Assembly: GCF_028368935.1 (NCBI RefSeq)
Contig: NZ_JAQNDK010000004.1
Coordinates: 248,001-312,000 of the forward strand
From: Sorangium aterium
GTDB lineage: Bacteria; Myxococcota_A; Polyangia; Polyangiales; Polyangiaceae
Length of the DNA: 64,000 nt
Direction: 5' to 3'
How positions within the stretch are numbered: position 1 is the stretch's first letter; each line of letters opens with the position of its first letter. Positions 35,392 to 43,138 of the stretch are shown here, piece by piece. Made by a program: the position numbers and the translations under genes. Below the pieces are notes generated by a model. That model was not told where the DNA came from, did not search any database, and saw only the letters and a program-made list of their open reading frames with translations.

Positions 35392-35700
35392 CTGCGTGCT
35401 TCTGCTGCGTTCGCCGTCCTCGCGGTCATCGGCTGCTCCACGCGGCCGCAAACCCTACGAGACGACGTCGCTTCGCTCACCTTGGCCCTCGACCCGCCGC
35501 GATTGGAGCCACGTGGCCGACGCCAACAGCTGCCTGTTCATGCAGGGCGGGGCCTACGACGAGGCGCACGATCGGGTGGTGGTGCTCAGCGGTCTCGCGG
35601 CCGACCACGTCGACGCCGACCGCTCGCGGAGCACGAGCACGCGTCGCCGTGGTCGTCGGGCGCCACGTACACGCTCGCGGGGGCGCGCGCGGGCCGCCGA
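35392..35700 (+). pseudogene. Kelch-like lipoprotein remnant
   Basis: One frame gives the end of a lipoprotein signal, AFAVLAVIGCSTRPQTLRDD. A second frame goes on with WSHVADANSCLFMQGG and AYDEAHDRVVVLSG, a kelch-type repeat, and a third gives SPWSSGATYTLAG. The signal has no start codon (an in-frame stop lies at 35389), and at least two frame changes are needed. Confidence 0.45.
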
Positions 35701-35895
35701 CGTCGTTGCCGCCGCCGCTGCCACGGTTGCCGGCGCCGCCGTTGCCCCACCATCCGATGCGAGACGGCACATCGATGCCTCGACAGCGCTACATGCAACT
35801 GCACCATGCCCCTGCTTCCTGGCGCGGCTCGCTACTGGCCACCGCCGGAGTGCGCCCATGCATGCAGGCAAGAATCTCAGTTCATAAGGCTTCAA

Positions 35896-36696
35896 TCATG
35901 GCCGCAACGTAAAGAACGTGTTCCCAGCCAACGTGCGAAATCTCGCGAATCTGGGCCCTGGACTTCCAGTCCCTGCGGCTCTCCACCCGAACAAGCCTGT
36001 TGAACTTGGGTCCCGGATGGCGACCCGCAACCGAGCCACATCAATTGCATTCTGTATAAAATTTCGAAAATCCGACTGCATTCGATCGTTGTCGTTGTTC
36101 GCGATATTGACCATCTGCTGCAGCCGACGACGAACCCCCTGATCGTGGTTCGGATAATCGGAGAACCCATCAAACTGATTGGCGGCGCGAATGATGTCGA
36201 TCAAATTTCTCGCCCCGGGCGCCCCGAACTGAGAAGGATCGCTCGCCAATCGATTCTCCAGAACCCGTTGCATCCACCCCATACTGTCCAATGTGTCTGC
36301 TGCCAGGTAGTCTGCGTGGGAAGGACCGCGGGCCTCCGACATCAACAGTCTGGCGACAGCTCCAGCTTCAGTGGCAGGATCCGGCAATTCTATCGCAACG
36401 TCGACCACAACCCTTAGTGTCGCCTGGATTCCGGACCGTGTCTCCGCAGTCACCGTTACAGGGCCGCTACCTGATGTTGTAGCAAGGGCTTTGAGGTAAA
36501 ACGAAAAATTGCCAACGGCGCGTATGCGAGGTGTGCCGTCGACGCTAATTACATCAGGATCACTGCTCGTTATTCTGGGAACACCATCCGGGCGTGGAAC
36601 ATCGGCGATCCCGAGGCTGGCCGAAGAGTTCCCTTCGGTGCTCGATATGTGAATCGTCACAGCCGTAACATCTGTTCCATGTCGCCGAAAACGCAT
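35896..36696 (-). CDS. Low-GC Ig-like plus hydrolase-like protein (foreign)
   Basis: 266 residues. Base and codon use are clearly A/T-richer than in all neighbours. Residues about 12-100 look like a bacterial Ig-like domain (ISSTEGNSSASLGIADVP, PVTVTAETRSGIQATLRVVVD). Residues about 108-266 begin AGAVARLLMSEARGPSHADY and continue with WMQRVLENRLASD, the pattern of SleB-type cell-wall hydrolases, where the Glu after MS (Glu121) is catalytic. No signal peptide is present, so it may be an exported effector or phage-derived lysin-like protein, or the start may be incorrect. It is flanked by remnants on both sides. Confidence 0.65.
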   Translation of the reverse strand: MRFRRHGTDVTAVTIHISSTEGNSSASLGIADVPRPDGVPRITSSDPDVISVDGTPRIRAVGNFSFYLKALATTSGSGPVTVTAETRSGIQATLRVVVDVAIELPDPATEAGAVARLLMSEARGPSHADYLAADTLDSMGWMQRVLENRLASDPSQFGAPGARNLIDIIRAANQFDGFSDYPNHDQGVRRRLQQMVNIANNDNDRMQSDFRNFIQNAIDVARLRVAIRDPSSTGLFGWRAAGTGSPGPRFARFRTLAGNTFFTLRP

Positions 36697-36894
36697 ATAT
36701 CACCTTCATATAGCGCAAGGCTCAAATCGACGCTTTGCGTCTGCATCACTCTCCAGACCTGTGCAAGGCCAGGGGCTCGCCGGAAACATGACCGTCCGTA
36801 GCGCAAGCGCCCGATCAACGCCAGCGTGATCGTCGGCGCAGCGCCGGTTCCCTCTCCCCCTTCGCGACGAAGGGGGGAAGCTCGAGCGCCGCGT

Positions 36895-37375
36895 CGGGAG
36901 GTGGACGAGCTCGCCCTCGAAGGAGGCGAACTCGTCGCTCCACAGCGCCCGGCGGCGGCGGAAGTCGACGCCGTGGTTAATCGCCTCGTCCTCGTTCCAG
37001 CCGACGCCGATGCCGAAGCCGAAGCGACCGCCCGAGACGAGATCGAGCGTGGCGACCTCCTTCGCCGTGACGATCGGGTCGCGCCGGGCGACGAGGCAGA
37101 TGCCGGTGCCGAGGCGGATGCGCGAGGTCACGGCGGCCGCCGCCGAGAGCGCGACGAAGGGATCGAGCGTGCGCCTGTAGTCGTCGGGGAGCTCGCCACC
37201 GGCGGTGAGGCGTGCGTCGGCTCACCGGGATGTGGGCGTGCTCGGGGAGGTAGAGCGAGTCGAAGCCGCGCGCCTCCAGGGCGCGCGCCAGCTCTACGAT
37301 GCCTATACCGCGATCGATGACGAAGTGGGTAATGCCGCAGCGGATAGGCTCTCTTGCCACGTCGCCGTAGCGCAC
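36895..37375 (-). pseudogene. LLM-class flavin-dependent oxidoreductase, frameshifted
   Basis: Three frames on the minus strand join into one family sequence: ITHFVIDRGIGIVELARALE with SLYLPEHAHIPVSRRTPH, then GELPDDYRRTLDPFVAL, then AVTSRIRLGTGICLVARRDP with FGFGIGVGWNEDEA. Two small deletions (around 37205 and 37150) separate the frames. The homology stops after FEGELVHLP, so the C-terminal two thirds are also gone. Family members are F420- or FMN-dependent. Confidence 0.75.
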
Positions 37376-37445
37376 AGCGCAGGAAGAGGACGCGGCGCTC
37401 CTACGGCGCTCGCCGAGGCGCTCCGCTTCAATCCTTCAGGGCGCT

Positions 37446-38078
37446 CTAAGCCCCAGGCATCTTGAGGCCGCGCTCGTCCATCACGGCTTTGTTGCGCGCC
37501 TCGCTCTTCGCGTACGCCGGGCGGGCTTTGACCCGCTCGGCGTATCCGGTGAAGCTCGGGCGCGGCTCGAGCATCTTGAAGTCGAGCATGTACGCGATGG
37601 TGCCGCCGAAGATGACGTCGGCCATCGAGAACTCCTTGCCGAGGACGAAGTCACGGCCAGCGATGGCCGATTCCATCGTCGCGAGCATGTCGTCGTAGTT
37701 GCCCCAACCGGCGGAGCCGGCGCGGAACTCCCAGTTGCCGGCCTTGGCCATCGAGCCGGGCTCGATGACCGAGGGGGCGAAGAGCGACCAGCGAAAATAA
37801 GCGCCGCGCGCCGCGTCGTCGAGCTTCGGCGCGAGGCGGCCCGGGGCATAGCGATCCGCGAGATAGAGGCCGATCGCCGCGGATTCGGTGACGACGGTGC
37901 CGCCGTCGACGAGCAAGGGCAGCTTGCCCATCGGATTGAGCTTCGTGACGTCCTCCTTCTTCTGGTCGCCGGCCATGATGTCGACGAACTTGAGCTCGTA
38001 CTCGACGCCGACTTCCTCGAGCATCCACACAGTGTTGGCGGCGCGCGAAAACGGGTGGTGGTAAAGAACGATGGCCAT
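37446..38078 (-). CDS. Glutathione S-transferase
   Basis: 210 residues, normal GST length. The thioredoxin-like N-terminal domain has YHHPFSRAANTVWMLEEVGVEYEL, with the Ser of the active-site region, and NPMGKLPLLVDGGTVVTESAAIGLYLADRY, with the cis-Pro and the Glu-Ser glutathione contact. The helical C-terminal domain has FVLGKEFSMADVIFGG, the N-capping box. The frame is open far upstream, but the ATG at 38078 gives the usual start. It conjugates or reduces electrophiles with glutathione. No partner gene is adjacent. Confidence 0.9.
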   Translation of the reverse strand: MAIVLYHHPFSRAANTVWMLEEVGVEYELKFVDIMAGDQKKEDVTKLNPMGKLPLLVDGGTVVTESAAIGLYLADRYAPGRLAPKLDDAARGAYFRWSLFAPSVIEPGSMAKAGNWEFRAGSAGWGNYDDMLATMESAIAGRDFVLGKEFSMADVIFGGTIAYMLDFKMLEPRPSFTGYAERVKARPAYAKSEARNKAVMDERGLKMPGA

Positions 38079-38640
38079 GGTGGTGTCTCTTTCTCCGTTC
38101 GTTTCCGCCGGTCGGTCGGCGGCGCGGCGGAGGCTACCAGAAGCCCACCCCGTTGGGCGCGGCGCCAGGTGCGGCAGATCTGAAATCCTCTGCCCGCCGC
38201 GTTCATGGCTCCCGCCTCGGCGCGTGGCGACCTCGACCGCTACCCGGCGATGATCACCGGCTCGATCCGCGGCCACACGGACGAGAGCGCGCAGGCGCCG
38301 CGTCGGCGCCTCCAAAGCTCGTCCAGCGGGCCGGGCACGCGGGCCTGCGCAAGCTCTGGGCTTGGGGAGCTCGCCGTGACCGAGCCGTCGCTTCGGGCGG
38401 CCGTGATCGCCTCGCTCGCCAGCACCCTGAGCCACGCCGTCGCCCTCGGGGATGAGGTGGCTGCCCGGATCGTTCACGAAGCGATCGGCCGGCTGCTCGG
38501 GCTGCCGGTGGCGCCGGAGGGGTGAGCAAGCTTGGGCCGAACGTCGAGCCCGCCGCTCGCGTCGACTCGCTGCCGGAGCCTTGCCGCTCGCCAGTGCCCG
38601 CAGGCTCTCCTGGGATCGCCCGCGCGCTGCGGTCGCGTGC
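38079..38640. other. Spacer with a possible coding fragment
   Basis: In the plus frame ending at 38525, the segment VTEPSLRAAVIASLASTLSH and DEVAARIVHEAIGRLLGLP looks like the helical end of a small protein, but there is no credible start. Otherwise nothing is recognised. Confidence 0.35.
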
Positions 38641-38780
38641 CGAGCTCATCCATGGTCCCGATGAGAGGCTTGACCATCACCTGCTCGGTGATCGGGATCA
38701 TCGGTGTGGACAGCTCCGCTAGCCGTCTGCTCCACCCGGATGATCTCCTCCTGCAACGCTGCGCGGCTCTGCGTTCTCGC
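38641..38780 (-). pseudogene. STAS-domain (RsbR-type) remnant
   Basis: The minus strand reads LQEEIIRVEQT in one frame. After a small deletion it reads RLAELSTPMIPITEQVMVKP and LIGTMDE in another. This is the linker and first strand of PAS-STAS/RsbR anti-anti-sigma regulators. The remainder of the STAS domain is missing; the frame continues as unrelated sequence. Confidence 0.7.
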
Positions 38781-39053
38781 GCGCCGACATATCGAGCGCG
38801 AGCCGGGTGCTCGGCGAGCGCCTCCGCCGCCGCGGCAGCGAGCGCCGCGGCCCGCCGCCCCCCGGCCCGCCGCTCCGCCATGGGCGATAGCCCGGCGGGT
38901 TGTCGAAATTCGCGGCGAAAACGCGCCCTCACCGCCTCCCGGGCCAGACCAACGCCCGGACGGACACGTGTGCGCACGGCACGCCGATGCGCCCCGTAGC
39001 GCGCTCGGCGCCGCCCGGACCACGCTCTTTCGACCCAGGACCGAGCCATCACG

Positions 39054-39131
39054 ACGCTCGCGGTCCCACCCGTTCGGTTTGCTGCGCGACACTTCTTCGC
39101 GCTGCGCTCCGGCTTCTTTTACCTAGGCGCC
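39054..39131 (+). repeat. 78-bp dispersed coding-like fragment, copy 2
   Basis: Second copy of 6931-7008, reading TLAVPPVRFAARHFFALRSG in the same frame. See that entry. Confidence 0.6.
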
Positions 39132-39218
39132 CACGAGGGACACGGACGACGGGACTGCCCCTCAGGCGCCCCAGGCCCCACATGCGGCTCTCGCCGCGGC
39201 GCGGCCAGATGTGGAGGC

Positions 39219-41597
39219 TTATCGCGCACCAGAGCTCCGCGACCCCTGCGGCGCCTCACGACGTCTCCCCCGGCGCCACGCGACCAGGCCAAGGCCGAGC
39301 AGCGCGGCGAAGTCCCAGCGTTCCGACGAATCACGACCGACACTGCAGGAACAACCCGAACTGCCCTGGTCCGTGGTGCCACCATCCGCGCCCCCCGATC
39401 CACCGGAGCTGCCCTCGGACGGGCCGCCAGTCGCACCGCTGCCGGTCGAGCCGCTGCCGGTCGAGCCGCTGCCGGTCGAGCTGCTGCCGGTCGAGCTGCT
39501 GGCGGTCGAGCTGCTGGCGGTCGAACCGCTGCCAGCCGATCCGACGCTATCCGAAGACGAGACGCTATCGCACAGCGTGCCAGCTCCAGGAGGGGGCGAG
39601 CATTCGCCGGTGTCCGGGATGTTTTGGCCCGCCGTCCCCGTGAGACGGAAGTAGATGCCGTACCTGTCTGCGTACCGCTGATAGTGCGGAGTGAACGTCA
39701 ACGTGCTATTGGAATCTGTGTTCCGCAGCGTGAATTCCGCCTTGCCCGGGGTTTGAACCAAGTTGTTCTCGATGTCGGCGATCCACTCGTTGATCGTGAT
39801 GCCGTTGTTGATGCCGATGGTGTCTTTGATGACGACACCAGCCGGAATGGTAGCCTTCTCGGATGCCCACTGGGGCTCCGACAGCATCCTCTCCGTCCCG
39901 AGGCCGGCGCTCAAGACGACCGGTCCGTAGACGAACGCCACCGCGTTGGGGTTGTCGGGGAGCCTCGACACCTTCACCTCCATTGGCAGCGTGAGCTCCA
40001 CCTTGTCTCCGGGCTTCCAGGTGCGACCTACCGTGAGGTAGCCGTTCGCCTCCGTCGCGTCGCATGCCTGACCGTTGACCGTGATCGTCACGGGCTGGCA
40101 CCGAGCAACCCAGGAGGGCTTTCTGAAGTTGATCGTGACCGCATCGGCCGGGGCAGCGGTAATCTCGAAAACCGCCTTGTCGGAGAGCGGGAAATTCGAG
40201 GTCTGTTTCAACGACAGACCCCGCGCGGACCAGGACAACGTCGAGCTGAGGAACATGTTGACGTACAGATCCGTGTCGTCATGGAAGTACAAGCTGTCAT
40301 TGAGCTTGGTGTAGTTCTCCATGCCGGTTCCGTTGCAGCACCAGAAAGTGTCCTCCGGTTTGCCGAACACCTTGAAGTACCCTGTTCCCATCGGCTTGAA
40401 GTAGGTCGTCATTCCGTTCGTCGGATTGACGGCAGACATGATTTCGTTGAGATGGGTCTGCTCGTAGTAGTCGGCGTACTTGACGTCCCCCGTGGCTTTG
40501 AAGAGCCCTCTCGAGAGCTTCAGCATGTTGTACGCGTTGCACGTCTCGTTGTTGACATTGTCCCGTTGCGCGTCCAGCTTCCCGGGCTCGTGAAAGTGCT
40601 CGAGCTGGCTATTCCCACCGGTGACATAGGTGTGATCCCTCAGCACGATGGTCCAGAACTTTTCTGCCGCGGAGTAGTAGAAGTTCTCCGCTTCGCCCAG
40701 CGTCCGATAGCGGTTCAGGGCGCCGATGAACTTGGGGATCTGCGTATTGGCGTGCTTGCCTGGCAGGATGTTGTTGCCTTGAGAAATCGGAGTGAAGAGC
40801 GAGTCCTCGTCGAAGATGTGGGCTGCCGCCAGGTGATTGGCTTTGTTCGTCAGCCTGTACAGATCGTACAGGCAGTCGTTCATGCCGCCGTACTCGACGC
40901 CCAGGACCTTCCTTCGAAGGTCCGCGTTCCAGGTTGAGCTGCGATTGTACGTCCAGTCCCCCAGCTTGCTCGCGATTTCGAGGGCTGTCGCATTTCCTTC
41001 GAACTTGTAGACGTCGATGAGGCCCGCGATGATCTTGTGCATCGTGTACCATGGCGCCCAGCTGGAGCCGCTGGCCTTCCCCTCGACGACGTCGAAGTGC
41101 GTCTCCGGCGACGCGAACAGGTATCCTTTGGGACTCGCGTCTTGAAATGATTTCAACTGGCTGATCGTGTAGTCGATCTTCTGCGCGATGGCGGCGCTTC
41201 GCTCCGCGTCGGAGCCGTTCAGCTGTTTGTACGCTTGCGCCATGGCGGACATGTAGTGGCCTATCGTGTGCCCGCGCAGAAGGCTCCAGCCACCCTCCCA
41301 CCCGCCGTAGAGAGTGAGGCCGGGCGAATTCCCAGGGTCCTTTCCTTGCGACACCGCCTTGAAGCCCGCCAGAAGTCGGTTGGGGTCGAGGCTCATGATG
41401 TACGCGATCTCTTTCGAAGAGATGTTCTGGTAGTACGCGTCGGTCACGCTCACCTCGTCCAGCTCGAACTCCTGCAGCTTCTCGACGGGGTCCGCGGCGG
41501 ACGCCACCCCTGGAGCGAGGGCTCCAAACAGGAGCGAAACAGTCAACGCGGTGACGCCCGAGAGCGAGCGCCGGTACTGCAGGATTCTCTTGCTCAT
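39219..41597 (-). CDS. GH127 beta-L-arabinofuranosidase-like exported enzyme, MYXO-CTERM anchored
   Basis: A 792-residue exported glycosidase (DUF1680/GH127). AAAGGATCTATC precedes the ATG; a Sec signal ends GVASAA. The toroid domain spans about 45-430. The zinc-cysteine active site is intact: Glu351 and Cys353 in NNETCNAYNMLKL, and the Cys420-Cys421 pair in FWCCNGTGMEN, one of which is the nucleophile in known GH127 enzymes. Beta-sandwich domains follow to about 680, then a Ser/Thr/Gly linker. The end is a MYXO-CTERM-like sequence: GCSCSVG, a hydrophobic helix (FAALLGLGLVAW) and RRGRRR. It removes L-arabinofuranose from arabinoxylan or arabinan at the cell surface. A LacI-type palindrome lies about 590 bases upstream. 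Confidence 0.9.
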   Translation of the reverse strand: MSKRILQYRRSLSGVTALTVSLLFGALAPGVASAADPVEKLQEFELDEVSVTDAYYQNISSKEIAYIMSLDPNRLLAGFKAVSQGKDPGNSPGLTLYGGWEGGWSLLRGHTIGHYMSAMAQAYKQLNGSDAERSAAIAQKIDYTISQLKSFQDASPKGYLFASPETHFDVVEGKASGSSWAPWYTMHKIIAGLIDVYKFEGNATALEIASKLGDWTYNRSSTWNADLRRKVLGVEYGGMNDCLYDLYRLTNKANHLAAAHIFDEDSLFTPISQGNNILPGKHANTQIPKFIGALNRYRTLGEAENFYYSAAEKFWTIVLRDHTYVTGGNSQLEHFHEPGKLDAQRDNVNNETCNAYNMLKLSRGLFKATGDVKYADYYEQTHLNEIMSAVNPTNGMTTYFKPMGTGYFKVFGKPEDTFWCCNGTGMENYTKLNDSLYFHDDTDLYVNMFLSSTLSWSARGLSLKQTSNFPLSDKAVFEITAAPADAVTINFRKPSWVARCQPVTITVNGQACDATEANGYLTVGRTWKPGDKVELTLPMEVKVSRLPDNPNAVAFVYGPVVLSAGLGTERMLSEPQWASEKATIPAGVVIKDTIGINNGITINEWIADIENNLVQTPGKAEFTLRNTDSNSTLTFTPHYQRYADRYGIYFRLTGTAGQNIPDTGECSPPPGAGTLCDSVSSSDSVGSAGSGSTASSSTASSSTGSSSTGSGSTGSGSTGSGATGGPSEGSSGGSGGADGGTTDQGSSGCSCSVGRDSSERWDFAALLGLGLVAWRRGRRREAPQGSRSSGAR

Positions 41598-41759
41598 GAT
41601 AGATCCTTTCAGATCTCGGATGCGTTGTATCCAGGAAGCTCAAAACGAGACCGCGCCGCGCCACACAGCGACGAGGTCTCCTCTTTGTCCACTCAGCAGC
41701 CGTCGCACCATCGCGATCAAGCGCTGCTCAGACCGCTCTTCGGAGTTGGTGAATCAACC

Positions 41760-41900
41760 ATGTGATCGATGCCGATGGGCTGCGTGCTGACGAGGAACGC
41801 CGCGCCGCGGGCGAAGAACGTGCCCGCGAGCGTCACCAGGAACGGGGGCAAAGGAAACCGATGGATCAGGTGCCCCGTCATCGCGCAGAACGAGACAGAC
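41760..41900 (-). pseudogene. Sugar ABC transporter permease remnant (YjfF/ribose type)
   Basis: The minus strand reads MTGHLIHRFPLPPFLVTLAG and TFFARGAAFLVSTQPIGID. This is the highly conserved (R)xPPFxVTLAGMFFARGxxFLxS segment of ribose/galactofuranose-type permeases (YjfF, YtfT). Neither flank continues the protein. A pentose or furanose importer here fits the GH127 gene just downstream. Confidence 0.75.
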
Positions 41901-42187
41901 ACCGCGAGGCGTCGTGATCCGGCCACGTCGCCAGCACAGCCGGATCTTTGAAGAATCATCTCCGGTGAACAGCACTCGAGATGTCACGACAGCCGCCGAA
42001 CAAGCGCGGTATGCCGTGTTCTCTGGTGGAGCCCCCTCGGCCCGATGCCAATCCCCATCGTTCAGCGATCGCTTCCGCGACGACCGAGCGAACAGAGCTG
42101 GTGCAAAAAATCGTTCAGACGACGAATGCCTCGGTACGCATGGCGACCCGAGCAAGTCGCAGCAACAGGGATACCCTTCGGCGGGAA

Positions 42188-42201
42188 TGTGAACGATCAC
42201 A
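42188..42201. promoter_or_regulatory. LacI-type operator candidate 2
   Basis: TGTGAACGATCACA at the same place in copy B as candidate 1 in copy A. The bases just left (GGAATG/GGGAATG) are also shared. Confidence 0.6.
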
Positions 42202-42296
42202 TGGCTACCGTCAATGCCAAACGACGGGTCTGTAAGTGCCTCGATCCCGAGGGATCAGGAGGCTGGCGGGCTCCTCCGGAGCGCCGCGGCTAGAGG

Positions 42297-42398
42297 CAAT
42301 GCCGGTCAGTTGAGCGCTTCGCGGACCGGTGGCGCCGAGTAATTTCGCGCACTTGCGCGGGCGCCGGCCGCCAGCGGCCGCCTTGACTGACCGGTATT
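42297..42398. mobile_element. 102-bp MITE with IS4-like ends
   Basis: The left end CAATGCCGGTCAGT is matched by the right end ACTGACCGGTATT (complement AATACCGGTCAGT, one mismatch). The 11-bp sequence GCGGCTAGAGG stands on both outer sides (42286-42296 and 42399-42409) as a target duplication. The ends resemble E. coli IS4 (TAATGCCGATCAGTT), whose insertions duplicate 11-13 bp. It has no coding capacity. Copy A of the host repeat provides the empty site. Confidence 0.8.
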
Positions 42399-42665
42399 GC
42401 GGCTAGAGGGGCGGGCGCCTTACCGAGATCATCGCCGGCCCCATCGACGAGCTCGAAGCCGATCGGCGCATCGGCGGCTGGCGCGCGGCGCGGCGCGTGG
42501 CGACCGCATCGCCAGCTCGAGGTCGCGCCGCCGCGCGCCGGTGTTGCGGCGCTGCGGCGCCTGCGTGACCGCGGCCCGATGCCCGTCCTTCTCGACGCGG
42601 CGCTCCGGGAGGAGACCTGTAGCCCTCGGAGCGCGAGGGCGGTCGTTTCGAATTGACGGTCGATT

Positions 42666-42679
42666 TGTGAACGTTCACA
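42666..42679. promoter_or_regulatory. LacI-type operator candidate 3
   Basis: TGTGAACGTTCACA, a perfect 14-bp dyad, 87 bases before the CE6 esterase remnant. It is outside the duplicated element, so the motif is not explained by that duplication. Confidence 0.65.
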
Positions 42680-42765
42680 TTTGTCTCCGAGGCGCTGCTT
42701 CGGCGCTGTCCAGGACCAGGTCGTCATGCTGAGGCAGGAGCAGCGGCGGAGGCCCGGCCGAGCCC

Positions 42766-43005
42766 GTGTTTCACGTCTTCCTCCTCGGGCGATCGAACAT
42801 GGCCGGGTACCCCAGAACCGCGAACGCGGACGAGACCGAGAGTTCCCGCATCAAGTTCCTCGGCTTCGATGATTGCGCGGGGACCGGGCGCGTCGAGGGC
42901 CAGCGGGGCATCGCCGCCCCGCCGCTCCACGAATGCTGGAACAGAGCGATCGGGCCCGGCGATGATTTCGCCAAGACGATCCGCTTCTGCGCAGCCCCGG
43001 TGCCG
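42766..43005 (+). pseudogene. CE6/sialate O-acetylesterase-type remnant
   Basis: From the GTG at 42766: FHVFLLGRSNMAGYPRTANA, then RIKFLGFDDCAGTGR, then AAPPLHECWNRAIGPGDDFA. This is the N-terminal block of SGNH-type carbohydrate acetylesterases (GQSNMAGY with the nucleophile Ser). Here the Gln before the Ser is Arg. There is no signal peptide. After about 43005 the sequence becomes a short Gly/Ala tandem repeat and the rest of the enzyme is absent. Confidence 0.75.
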
Positions 43006-43138
43006 CCTGGGGCCGCTGCGAGCGCGCCTGGGGCCGCTGCGAGCGCCTGGGGCCGCGGCGAGCGCCTGGGGCCGCTGCGAGCGCGCAATGGCGACGCAGC
43101 GCGGCTGAGGCGACGGGTGAGAGGAGCAGGCCGTTTTC

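Larger units (their letters stand above)
42051..42421. repeat. Dispersed element, copy B (interrupted by a MITE)
   Basis: Homologous to 34724-34989. After removal of 42297-42398 and one target duplication, the right end reads GGAGCGCCGCGGCTAGAGG then GGCGGGCGCC, matching copy A position for position. Confidence 0.8.
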
